This document shows, piece after piece, positions 25,061-32,706 of a DNA stretch of 48,626 nt. The first letter of the stretch is position 1; every line of letters starts with the position of its first letter. The position numbers were made by a program, and so were the translations under genes. The stretch comes from a bacterium (lineage in GTDB: Bacteria > Actinomycetota > Acidimicrobiia > Acidimicrobiales > Bin134): positions 79,879 to 128,504 of the forward strand of contig JAPOTT010000050.1 in assembly GCA_026709025.1 (NCBI GenBank), written 5' to 3'. The notes under the pieces are model-generated. The model saw nothing but the letters and a program-made list of their open reading frames with translations. It did not search any database and was not told the origin of the DNA.

Positions 25061-25921
25061 CTAACCCTTAGCCGTAGCCAACCGTTCAAGCAACACAACC
25101 CACCTCTTAGATGTCCCTTCGGCAGCGCCTACCAAGGGTGCCTCGGTGGCAGCGCCTACTGAGAGCCATGCGATTGCTCGTTCAGTTTGTCCTGCGTCAC
25201 CTACCACCAGGAAAACGCCTTGGGCTGGAACATCAACGGTGATTTCTCTTTCAAAGGAGCCATCGGAGATCCCGAAGGCATTGGCCGTGAATACCGTTAT
25301 ATCCAAGTTTCCACCTGCTAACGCGCAGTGTTCGGCCCGGGCTGAATCATCTAGGTTGGCAGCGTTTACATCTTCAGGGATGCTACAGGTACCGAGGAAT
25401 CCCCCCGATATAGACCACCCAGATCCGGTAACCGTAACCGTAGCCTCGCCCGCCTCGGCAATGCTAGAAGGGTTTAGCGTTATAGAAGGCCCGTCTTGTG
25501 CTGTTATAGAAAGCCCGTCTTGTGCTGTTATAAAAGGCCCGTCTTGTACTGATTCGGCATTGCTTACAACTAGTGTCATCTGACCACCAGCGCACGCGCC
25601 ACCAGCAGCATGGCTAACCAAAAACCCCACCACAGGCGGCGGGGTGCTACTGCAACTTTGCCCGTTAGTATCTTGTACGGTCACCTTTGCTTTGCTGCTA
25701 TCACCACCCATAGCCATTGTCAAACGCCAAAAACCAGGCTTGAGCCTGCCAAGCTCAAAACTAGCATCACCTGTACCCCGTACTATCCGATGCTCAAGCA
25801 CCGCAGGGCCACCGCCCACAGCCTGCCTAGTGGGCGCATCACCAGACACAACCTGAGAGGTGACCATTGCTGTAGCTGCGATGATTAAAGCCATCGCTAG
25901 CACTTTTTTGACCAAAATCAT
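25061..25921 (-). CDS. Hypothetical secreted protein with short repeat
   Basis: I start this at ATG 25921, giving 286 residues with a clean signal peptide (MILVKKVLAMALIIAATAM). A TACGAT hexamer ends 7 bases before it, consistent with a leaderless transcript; ATG 25939 is the alternative. The mature part has four cysteines, a beta-rich central region resembling Ig-like or invasin-type sheets (ATVTVTGSGWSISGGF), and three 8-residue repeats of the type TAQDGPSI. No known enzyme motif is visible. A surface or exported role is likely from the signal peptide. Confidence 0.7.
   Translation of the reverse strand: MILVKKVLAMALIIAATAMVTSQVVSGDAPTRQAVGGGPAVLEHRIVRGTGDASFELGRLKPGFWRLTMAMGGDSSKAKVTVQDTNGQSCSSTPPPVVGFLVSHAAGGACAGGQMTLVVSNAESVQDGPFITAQDGLSITAQDGPSITLNPSSIAEAGEATVTVTGSGWSISGGFLGTCSIPEDVNAANLDDSARAEHCALAGGNLDITVFTANAFGISDGSFEREITVDVPAQGVFLVVGDAGQTERAIAWLSVGAATEAPLVGAAEGTSKRWVVLLERLATAKG
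25479..25550. repeat. Three tandem 24-bp repeats within a secreted-protein gene
   Basis: Copies lie at 25479-25502, 25503-25526 and 25527-25550, each beginning gttata and ending gtcttgt plus a variable tail. They differ by only a few bases and keep the reading frame, encoding the repeated AQDG-SIT unit. In-frame 24-bp units can vary in number by slippage without breaking the protein. Confidence 0.8.
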
Positions 25922-26115
25922 CAAGCCATCGTAACACATAACCCTTAGCTCAACCTCTTGTGGGCCATGGGCAAACACGAGCGCGCACCAGAGCAGTGGA
26001 GGGGATCGGCTAGCCCAGCGTGGGCGAACCATCCCCCGATGATATGGATGCCCTGGTCGTACTCCAAGCCGCACGTCACCAGAGCTGAGCATCCAGCGCT
26101 TCTAGCATTGCTAAG

Positions 26116-26200
26116 TGCCCGGGGAGGGACTCGAACCCTCACTCCCTTGCGGGAACCGGATTTTGAGTCCGGCGCGTCTACCAATTCCACCACCCGGGCA
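26116..26200 (-). tRNA. tRNA-Leu (CAA)
   Basis: This is an 85-base tRNA with acceptor TGCCCGGG pairing to CCCGGGCA and a long variable arm (TTCCCGCAAGGGAGT). The anticodon loop CTCAAAA sits on stem CCGGA/TCCGG, giving CAA, which reads TTG. The T arm is GGTTCGAGTCC. The class II size and CAA anticodon make it leucine and rule out tRNA-Sec. It is divergent from fabD. Confidence 0.97.
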
Positions 26201-26327
26201 ACAGTGCAGCACTTTAGGATACTGCATGCTGTGGAGCCAACACTCACATTTTGCCCTTGCAATCCTCTAAAGTACACAAACCTCAATTAAACGAAACCCT
26301 TATTTAGTTCGAGAGGTCTGAAAGCTA

Positions 26328-27503
26328 ATGATTTGTTTTACCTATCCCGGCCAGGGATCCCAAAAGGCCGGTATGGGTTCAGACTGGGTGGATCACCCTT
26401 CCTGGGAGCTAGTGGCTGAAGCCTCACAAGCCGCCAACCGGGACATAGCCCACCTGCTGCTGAACGCCGACGATGAGGAGTTGCGCCAAACCCGCAACTC
26501 ACAGCTAGCCACCTTTATGGTGTCCATGATTGCTTTGGATGCCACAGGTCGGGTGGGCATCGATACCGCCTGCCATGCTGGACACAGCCTGGGCGAATAC
26601 TCCGCATTGGTAGCCGCTGGCGTAATTGATTTTGTTGACGGGGTAAGACTCGTCACCGAACGAGGTGAGGCAATGCAAATAGCCGCCGAGGAGCAACATG
26701 GCACTATGGCGGCAATTATGGGCCTAGACGACAACCTAGTGGAACAAGCCTGCCAGCAAACCCAAGGCGAGGTTTGGGTGGCCAACTACAACGCCCCCGG
26801 TCAGGTGGTGATTGCAGGTGTGCCAGACATCGTAGACGCAGCCAGCCAAATCGCTAGAGAACTAGGTGCCAAACGGGTGGTCAACTTACCGGTAGGGGGA
26901 GCATTTCACACTCCCTTTATGGCATCTGCCCGTGAACGACTAAAAAAAATTATCTCCCAAACCGAGTTCCGCGCCCCCGACCACCCCGTATATGCCAACG
27001 TAGATGCCAATGCCCACAGCGGTGCGTCCGAATGGCCTGAACTGTTGAGCAGTCAGCTCACCAGCCCTGTGCGCTGGCGGCAATCGCTTCACAACATGTG
27101 CGACGCAGGCTACAGCACCTTCGTTGAAATAGGCCCAGGTGCAGTGCTAACCGGCACCGTCAAGCGCACCACCAAAGATGCCAAGCCCCTCAAGATCAAC
27201 TCCCCTGCCGACATAGACATAGCCCTAGAAGCTCTAGCTAGTCCGCCTACAACGGTAACAGGCCCCCTAGAGGGCGAAGCTCTGTTTGCCACCGAGCGCT
27301 TGGTGGTGAGCCCTGCTGTAGGAATCTTTCAGCCCGCTAACACTGAGCTTGCCAACACTCCTGTAGCAGCAGGCCATCTGTTAGGCCATGTTGGCGAAAC
27401 AGAGGTGCGCTCGCCGTGGGCTGGCATTGTAGTGGGATTTTTGGCAGTTTCAGGAGAACGGGTAACGGCTAGCCAACCCATCGCCTGGCTGCGTACCCAA
27501 TAG
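26328..27503 (+). CDS. fabD: Malonyl-CoA:ACP transacylase with C-terminal lipoyl-like domain
   Basis: FabD loads malonate from CoA to acyl carrier protein. The 391-residue protein has the usual catalytic part (about 1-300) with Ser87 in GHSLGEY, the FTYPGQGSQ oxyanion motif at residues 4-12 and His194 in AFHTPFM. It is ~80 residues longer than a typical FabD. The extra tail (about 320-391) has the biotinyl/lipoyl-like half-repeat pattern (VSPAVGIF, VGETEVRSPWAGIVVGFLAV, GERVTASQPIAWL) but no Lys at the attachment turn. It heads the fabD-fabH-fabG-acpP-fabF cluster, and GAGAGG precedes the start. Confidence 0.93.
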   Translation: MICFTYPGQGSQKAGMGSDWVDHPSWELVAEASQAANRDIAHLLLNADDEELRQTRNSQLATFMVSMIALDATGRVGIDTACHAGHSLGEYSALVAAGVIDFVDGVRLVTERGEAMQIAAEEQHGTMAAIMGLDDNLVEQACQQTQGEVWVANYNAPGQVVIAGVPDIVDAASQIARELGAKRVVNLPVGGAFHTPFMASARERLKKIISQTEFRAPDHPVYANVDANAHSGASEWPELLSSQLTSPVRWRQSLHNMCDAGYSTFVEIGPGAVLTGTVKRTTKDAKPLKINSPADIDIALEALASPPTTVTGPLEGEALFATERLVVSPAVGIFQPANTELANTPVAAGHLLGHVGETEVRSPWAGIVVGFLAVSGERVTASQPIAWLRTQ

Positions 27504-27550
27504 CTGTATGTTGCCCAATAGCTGTATGTGCTCAATAGCTGTATGTTGCC
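27498..27550. repeat. Three tandem copies of a 17-18 bp unit after fabD
   Basis: The unit caatagctgtatgt plus a short tail occurs three times at 27498, 27516 and 27533. The first copy contains the fabD stop codon TAG. The repeat fills the start of the fabD-fabH gap (27504-27599). It shows no strong hairpin. It may be a slippage-prone repeat without function, or a spacer affecting fabH expression. Confidence 0.8.
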
Positions 27551-27599
27551 ACCCAAAAGCCCTCAACACCACAAAACCACACACACCAAAGACACATAA

Positions 27600-28568
27600 A
27601 TGACCATCACCACAAACCCCCAAACATCGCTTACACCCACCACTAGGGCCGCAATCAGCGGCTTAGGCACCGCCCGGGGTCATAAGGTGGTCACCAACCA
27701 CGACCTCACATTAACTTTGGACACCAGCGATGAGTGGATTATCGAACGCAGCGGCATTCGTGAGCGCCGCATAGGTGGAAGCTGCTTAGAGCTCAGCACA
27801 GAGGCCGCTCGCAAGGCGCTTACCCAAGCTCAAGTACAACCCCAAGAACTAGACCTAATCATCTGTGCCACTTGCACTCCCGATCAGGTGTTTCCGGCAG
27901 TCTCCAACCGCCTGCAAAACGAGCTAGAAGCCAACTGTGGTGCTTTTGACCTAAACGCAGCTTGCTCCGGGTTCACCTATGGCGTAACCGTGGCCGAAGC
28001 CCAAATCGCAGCAGGCATGGAACGCATACTCGTGGTGGGCGTTGACACCCTCAGTCGCTTCACCGACTGGAACGACCGCTCCACCGCAGTGCTCTTTGGA
28101 GATGGTGCTGGAGCCATAGTGCTAGAGCGCACCCACAACACACAAAAGGGTATCTTGAGCACCTTTTTGGGTTCAGAGGGCCGCTTCGCAGACCTGCTTA
28201 CCTGCGATTTTGGCGGCTATATCCAAATGGAAGGCAAAGAGGTATTCCGCCAAGCAGTTCGGGTGATGGTATCGGCTAGCCAACAAGTGTTAGCCGCTGC
28301 GGGGCTCACGCCACAAGATGTGGATGTTGTGGTACCCCACCAAGCCAACATGCGAATCATCGAAAGTGCCATGAAACGTCTTAGCATCCCACTTCAAAAA
28401 GCATCCACCGTGCTAGAGACAACCGGCAACACCTCCTCATCGTCCATCCCATTGGCCCTAGATGCTGCGGTATCTAAGGGCCTCATCCAAGACAACAGCC
28501 TGGTATTGATGGTTGGCTTTGGAGCGGGCATGAGCGTAGCTGCAGCACTGGTACGATGGGGCCAGTGA
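27600..28568 (+). CDS. fabH: 3-oxoacyl-ACP synthase III
   Basis: This enzyme starts each fatty-acid chain by condensing an acyl-CoA with malonyl-ACP. It has 322 residues with the catalytic triad Cys122 (NAACSGF), His247 (PHQANMRII) and Asn277 (TTGNTSSSS). The DTSDEWIIERSGIRERR motif and C-terminal GFGAGMSVAAALVRW are typical. It overlaps fabG by 13 bases. The acyl-CoA preference (straight or branched) cannot be judged. Confidence 0.97.
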   Translation: MTITTNPQTSLTPTTRAAISGLGTARGHKVVTNHDLTLTLDTSDEWIIERSGIRERRIGGSCLELSTEAARKALTQAQVQPQELDLIICATCTPDQVFPAVSNRLQNELEANCGAFDLNAACSGFTYGVTVAEAQIAAGMERILVVGVDTLSRFTDWNDRSTAVLFGDGAGAIVLERTHNTQKGILSTFLGSEGRFADLLTCDFGGYIQMEGKEVFRQAVRVMVSASQQVLAAAGLTPQDVDVVVPHQANMRIIESAMKRLSIPLQKASTVLETTGNTSSSSIPLALDAAVSKGLIQDNSLVLMVGFGAGMSVAAALVRWGQ

Positions 28569-29293
28569 ACCAATCACGCGTTGTTCTGGTAACCGGTGGG
28601 AACCGGGGCATCGGGCTAGCGGTTGCTCAGCACCTCGCCGTACAAGGTCACAAGGTAGCTGTTACCTATCGCAGCCAACCACCCCCCACCGAAGCAAGTG
28701 CTGCCACAACCCTTCACAGCGTGTGCTGCGATGTAACCGATGATGCCCAAGTAGAGGCCGCGTTCTTGGATGTAGAACAAAACCTGGGCCCCGTAGAAGT
28801 GCTTGTGTCCAACGCTGGCATCACCCGAGACAAGCTGCTCATGCGCATGCAAAGCCAGGATTTCACCGAGGTGATAGATGCCAACCTCACCTCTGGCTAT
28901 CGGGTAGCCAAACGTGCTGCTAAGTCGATGATGCGTAAACGTTGGGGACGAATCGTGTTTGTCTCCTCAGTAGTGGGCATCATGGGACAAGCTGGACAGT
29001 CCAACTATGCCGCCTCCAAAGCAGGTCTCATCGGGCTAAGCCGCTCTTTGGCCAAAGAGCTAGCTAGCCGCAACATAACGGTAAACGCGGTGGCACCCGG
29101 CCCCATAGATACTGCCATGATCCAAGCATTAGATACCGAACGCCGCGATGCCATCATCACAGCGGTGCCTCTGGGTCGCCTCGGTGAACCCACAGAGGTG
29201 GCCGCAGCCATCGCGTACTTGGTGTCTGATGCCGCTGGATATATTACCGGTGCAACAATTCCGGTAGACGGAGGTCTTAGCATGGGTGGGTAG
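28556..29293 (+). CDS. fabG: 3-oxoacyl-ACP reductase
   Basis: This 245-residue short-chain dehydrogenase performs the first reduction of the fatty-acid cycle. The Rossmann motif is TGGNRGIG, the active-site residues are Asn110, Ser138, Tyr151 and Lys155, and NAG is in LVSNAGITRD. ATG 28556 overlaps fabH by 13 bases; GTG 28565, which forms GTGA with the fabH stop, is an equally plausible coupled start. Confidence 0.96.
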   Translation: MGPVNQSRVVLVTGGNRGIGLAVAQHLAVQGHKVAVTYRSQPPPTEASAATTLHSVCCDVTDDAQVEAAFLDVEQNLGPVEVLVSNAGITRDKLLMRMQSQDFTEVIDANLTSGYRVAKRAAKSMMRKRWGRIVFVSSVVGIMGQAGQSNYAASKAGLIGLSRSLAKELASRNITVNAVAPGPIDTAMIQALDTERRDAIITAVPLGRLGEPTEVAAAIAYLVSDAAGYITGATIPVDGGLSMGG

Positions 29294-29383
29294 AGCCTTC
29301 AATACCCCTCTAGCGCCACCAACACTCAGTACAATCAACCTAAACTTAACCATCTCAGCCAACAAAAAAGGAGCCACAGCAGC

Positions 29384-29623
29384 GTGAGCCAAGATAACTT
29401 CACCAGATTCCAGAACTGCGCCGTAGAGGTGCTGTCGGTGGAAGCCGCCCAGATTACCCCTGAGGCTAACTTTGCAGACGACCTAGACTCAGACAGCCTC
29501 GACTTAGTAGAGCTAGTGATGGCCTTAGAGGAAGAGTTCGATGTGACCATCGATGAAGAAGAGTTAGAGGGCATCCAAACAGTAGGCCAAGCCTTCGACT
29601 TGGTAACCCAAAAGTTGGGATGA
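29384..29623 (+). CDS. acpP: Acyl carrier protein
   Basis: This 79-residue acidic protein has the phosphopantetheine Ser38 in DSDSLDLVE and the helix-III pattern EEFDVTIDEEELEGIQTV. It carries growing acyl chains between the Fab enzymes. The start is GTG 29384 with an AAAGGAG ribosome site. It overlaps fabF by four bases (ATGA), coupling the two. Confidence 0.97.
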   Translation: MSQDNFTRFQNCAVEVLSVEAAQITPEANFADDLDSDSLDLVELVMALEEEFDVTIDEEELEGIQTVGQAFDLVTQKLG

Positions 29624-30801
29624 CCTCTCCACGCCGGGTAGCCATTACCGGAGTTGGGGTGCTGGCTTGGGCGGGGCTAGGCAAAGATGCCTTTTGGCAA
29701 GGACTGCTAGCCGCACCCAAAGAAGGCCCTCGAGTGATGGATCACTTTGATCCGCTCCCCCACTTTGACAACCCCAAAGAAGCTAGACGCACAGATCGAT
29801 TTGGGCAGATGGCTTTAGCAGCCGCTGCTGAAGCCCTAGAGCAGTCTGGCCCACTCAACGCCGCTCCTGATCGCATCGGTGTGTGGGTGGGTACCGGCGT
29901 AGGTGGCCTACGCACCCTAGAAGACCAAGTAGAAATACGCCTAGAGCGGGGCCAACGCCGGGTATCGCCTTTTTTGGTACCCATGATGATGGCAAATGCA
30001 GCCAGCGCTGCCATATCCATGCGCTATGGCTACTCTGGCCCGTGCGAGAACACCGTTACTGCATGCGCGGCGGGCACCCAGTCTATCTCCAATGCGGCGC
30101 TTTTGATTCGCTCTAATCGCTGTGATGCCGTTATCACCGGAGGCAGCGAAGCTTGCAACTCTGCTACCGGCGTAGCTGCGTTCAAGAACATGACCGCCGT
30201 ATCTGCTAGCAACATCAGCCGACCTTTTGATCTAGAGCGCGACGGCTTCATTCAAGCCGAGGGCGCAGCAGTGTTGGTGCTAGAAGAACTTGAGATGGCA
30301 CGCAGGCGCGGTGCAACAATTTTGGGCGAGATACTAGGTGGGGCTAGCACCGCTGATGCCCACCACATCACCGCACCCACACCGGGCGGCGCTGGCGCAG
30401 TGCGCTGCATGGAGTTGGCCTTGGCAGATGCACAACTGCTGCCCGACAACATCGCACACATCAACGCTCACGGCACCTCTACGCCACTTAACGATGCCGC
30501 CGAAGCCGAAGCCATCTGCAAGGTGTTTGGCACCCCAGGGCCTTTGGTTACCTCCACCAAAGGAGTAACCGGGCACGCTTTGGGGGCCGCTGGTGCTATC
30601 GAAGCCGCTGCGGTTGTGCTAGCTATGCAACATCAGCTAATCCCGCCAACCTATGGATACCAAACCCCAGATCCAGAGATGGCACCCATACGTATTGTGG
30701 CATCTGAACCAGCGGTTTGGACACCGGGCCCGTCGATTTCTAACTCTTTTGGGTTTGGCGGCCACAACGGAACCATAATTATCGGCCCGGCCCCTAGTTA
30801 G
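29620..30801 (+). CDS. fabF: 3-oxoacyl-ACP synthase II
   Basis: This 393-residue elongating condensing enzyme has nucleophile Cys149 (VTACAAGTQS) and histidines His284 (NAHGTST) and His319 (KGVTGHALGAAG), with GFGGHNGTIII at the C-terminus. It is slightly shorter than the ~410-residue average. It closes the fab cluster and is coupled to acpP. The N-terminal GVGVLAWAGLG differs from the usual GMGVVSPLG but keeps the fold motif. Confidence 0.96.
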   Translation: MTSPRRVAITGVGVLAWAGLGKDAFWQGLLAAPKEGPRVMDHFDPLPHFDNPKEARRTDRFGQMALAAAAEALEQSGPLNAAPDRIGVWVGTGVGGLRTLEDQVEIRLERGQRRVSPFLVPMMMANAASAAISMRYGYSGPCENTVTACAAGTQSISNAALLIRSNRCDAVITGGSEACNSATGVAAFKNMTAVSASNISRPFDLERDGFIQAEGAAVLVLEELEMARRRGATILGEILGGASTADAHHITAPTPGGAGAVRCMELALADAQLLPDNIAHINAHGTSTPLNDAAEAEAICKVFGTPGPLVTSTKGVTGHALGAAGAIEAAAVVLAMQHQLIPPTYGYQTPDPEMAPIRIVASEPAVWTPGPSISNSFGFGGHNGTIIIGPAPS

Positions 30802-30834
30802 TCCGCCGCTCACGCTTGCTGTAGCCTATGGTCT

Positions 30835-31398
30835 ATGAAAAAACCCATCATCTTCGCAATCGCCGTAGTCTCGGTGCTAGCAGCCACAGCAGGGGTACTA
30901 GCAGCCACCGGCTCATTTAGCGGCAGGCAAAACGGCTCACCCGTCAAAGACCACTATGTAATAACCGGCACGATTACAAGCACCAAACAATCACCGGGCA
31001 TAAACGGTGACAAGAGAATGTATGCTGGACAATCAAATGTTGATATTCGGTTGCGGCCTGGGGTTTACCGGTTTGCTTCCACAGTAGAACGATCAGATAT
31101 CTATATGGACAGTAAGAAAATCTGGCAACATAGTTCTGACAGTCACCATTCGTGGCGAATAATTTCCAGCAGAACCGGCAGAACATGCGCTAAATATACT
31201 TATGGATTTAATTATAGTGGAATATTTGACACTCGTAGAGGTGATTGTAGCGGTGCATTAACGCTTCAGTTTAAGAACTCGTGGTCCAGCCCGCTTGACG
31301 GAACGGTGGATACGGCTGACGACAACATACCGGTAGAACCCCTTCCATCTGTAGACTGGACTTTAATACTAGAGCGTATTCACCGCTTCAAAGATTAG
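30835..31398 (+). CDS. Hypothetical secreted protein, AT-rich insert
   Basis: This 187-residue protein has a signal peptide (about residues 4-25, PIIFAIAVVSVLAATAGVLA). The mature part has two cysteines (RTCAKYT, RGDCSGA), many Ser/Tyr/Lys residues and no known motif. The DNA from about 31020 to 31270 is visibly more AT-rich than the neighbouring fab genes, and codon use is less GC-biased, which suggests later acquisition. It starts 33 bases after fabF and ends before convergent fabZ. I do not recognise the family. Confidence 0.7.
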   Translation: MKKPIIFAIAVVSVLAATAGVLAATGSFSGRQNGSPVKDHYVITGTITSTKQSPGINGDKRMYAGQSNVDIRLRPGVYRFASTVERSDIYMDSKKIWQHSSDSHHSWRIISSRTGRTCAKYTYGFNYSGIFDTRRGDCSGALTLQFKNSWSSPLDGTVDTADDNIPVEPLPSVDWTLILERIHRFKD

Positions 31399-31443
31399 AT
31401 TGTAAAAATGATTGGTTTACCGTAGGTAATTCTGCCTTCTGCA

Positions 31444-31875
31444 TTAGCGGGTTGCGTCTGTCACCACAAACAACAGTTCACATTCGCACGCCAACTCATT
31501 AGCTACCGAGGCCGTTCCACGCCCACGACCACCCCGAGAAGATAACCTTGTCATCTCAATAGCTATATCTAGGCGTTCTGGCGGCACCACTTGACGACGA
31601 AAACGGGCCCCATTTATGCCGCCAAAAAGCGGCAACTTGCCAACAAAACGCTCCTCGCACAACACCACATAAGCACCAAGCTGGGCAATGGCCTCAGCCA
31701 TCAACACACCCGGCAAAGTGGGTCGACCAGGAAAGTGCCCGTCAAAAAAGGGCTCTTTACCGGTGAGCTGCCAGAAACCTTTAGCACTCTTGGCAGCCAC
31801 CATCTCCGTAACCTCATCTAGGAACAAAAACGGCCAACGATGAGGCAGAACCTCAGCAGGGGGCCGCAGCAACAC
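31444..31875 (-). CDS. fabZ: 3-hydroxyacyl-ACP dehydratase
   Basis: This 143-residue hot-dog-fold enzyme removes water from 3-hydroxyacyl-ACP. Catalytic residues are His12 (LPHRWPFLFLDEV) or His47 (GHFPGRPTLPG) and Glu61 (VLMAEAIAQLG). It completes the fatty-acid set encoded nearby on the other strand. It starts 9 bases after the selenoprotein-like peroxiredoxin stop, so it probably shares its transcript. Confidence 0.95.
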   Translation of the reverse strand: MLLRPPAEVLPHRWPFLFLDEVTEMVAAKSAKGFWQLTGKEPFFDGHFPGRPTLPGVLMAEAIAQLGAYVVLCEERFVGKLPLFGGINGARFRRQVVPPERLDIAIEMTRLSSRGGRGRGTASVANELACECELLFVVTDATR

Positions 31876-31884
31876 CGATCTGCT

Positions 31885-32349
31885 CTAGGCAGTTAGAGCT
31901 TCGCGCAGCTTGGGACCGCTTTCGCTCACGCTGATCTTGTAAAAAGCGTGCTCCACTAAGCCATCCGCGCTGATCACAAAGGCAGAACGCACCACGCCCA
32001 AGTAAGACTTGCCATACAACCACTTCTCACGCCACACACCAAAGGCTTCTGCCACTTGATGGTCAACGTCAGACAAGAGCGAATAACCCAAGTCGTTCTT
32101 GTCGTCAAAACGCTTTTGACGCTCCGATGCATCCCCGCTAATGCCAATCACCGCTACATTCTCAAACTCTGCAACCGTGTCACGCACGGACTTTGCTTGA
32201 TTAGTTCAACCCCCGGTGAGCGCCTTGGGGTAAAAGAACACCACCACCCGCTTGCCCAAAAAGTCGCCTAGGGATACCTCTTGGCGATCTTGATCCAACA
32301 AGGTGAACTGCGGTGCCGGGTCTCCCGGCTTTAAAAGCCACTCAGACAT
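31885..32349 (-). CDS. bcp: Bcp/PrxQ peroxiredoxin, probable selenoprotein (TGA at Cys site)
   Basis: The frame from ATG 32349 to the stop at 31885 is 154 codons with one internal TGA at 32208-32206 (codon 48). The sequence around it reads FFYPKALTGG-[TGA]-TNQAKSVRD, aligning with the canonical FYPKAxTPGCTxQA of Bcp/PrxQ. The TGA replaces exactly the peroxidatic Cys of the PxxxTxxC motif. The downstream part keeps the fold (VIGISGD, GKSYLGVVRSAFVI with the conserved Arg). The usual Bcp resolving Cys position is Lys, so it would be a one-Sec enzyme. It is preceded by HU and followed by fabZ. Known family role: reduces peroxides with thioredoxin. Alternatives are a nonsense mutation, or initiation at GTG 32187 without the active site. 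Confidence 0.82.
32171..32196 (-). promoter_or_regulatory. Candidate bacterial SECIS hairpin
   Basis: Directly 9 bases after the in-frame TGA the RNA can form GCAA (32196-32193), a three-base bulge AGU, then CCGUG (32189-32185) closed by loop CGUGA and CACGG (32179-32175), and UUGC (32174-32171). The apical loop starts 21 bases after the TGA and has a G at its second position. Both features lie within the range reported for bacterial SECIS elements, which recruit SelB to insert selenocysteine. It overlaps the coding region, as expected in bacteria. Fold was judged by eye. Confidence 0.6.
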
Positions 32350-32367
32350 GAGACGATGCTAGCAGGC

Positions 32368-32646
32368 TCAGGTGCCCTTCACAGCACCTTTGAGACGAGC
32401 ACCAACGGTTGCCTTGCATCCCTTAGCTGCAGGGATCTTGAGGGTTTCGCCGGTTCGGGGATTACGCCCCGTGCGCTCCCCTCGTTCTGTTTGCTCAAAG
32501 GAGATGAAACCGGTGATGGACACCTTCTCACCCAAGATGACTTGTTCGGTGACTACCGACTCCAAGCTGTTGAGCACAGTCTCTACGCTGTTTTTGGACT
32601 CGCCGGTCCGTTCACTGATGGCATTAACCAGTTCAGACTTATTCAC
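32368..32646 (-). CDS. hup: HU-family DNA-binding protein
   Basis: This 92-residue nucleoid protein has the HU core (MNKSELVNAISERTGESKNSV) and the DNA-clamping arm motif GRNPRTGETLKIPA. It binds and bends DNA as a dimer. The start is GTG 32646 with AGGAGG six bases upstream. It lies between trpA and the selenoprotein-like bcp on the same strand, 60 bases after the trpA stop. Confidence 0.95.
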   Translation of the reverse strand: MNKSELVNAISERTGESKNSVETVLNSLESVVTEQVILGEKVSITGFISFEQTERGERTGRNPRTGETLKIPAAKGCKATVGARLKGAVKGT

Positions 32647-32706
32647 AAAATCCTCCTAAGGATGAAGTTACTGATAATGAAATTACCAAGCTGCAATTTT
32701 ACAAGT

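Noticed and set aside
26116-26200. The 85-base tRNA as a tRNA-Sec candidate
   Set aside because: The anticodon is CAA, not TCA, and the acceptor and T arms have normal leucine-tRNA lengths.
31399-31443. Bidirectional terminator between the AT-rich gene and fabZ
   Set aside because: Only a 5-bp stem (ttacc/ggtaa) with a 3-base loop is present and no T-run follows; too weak to call.
31885-32187. Peroxiredoxin gene starting at GTG 32187 as a complete short protein
   Set aside because: This would remove the first third of the fold and the active site. The upstream 47 codons match the Bcp N-terminus in frame.
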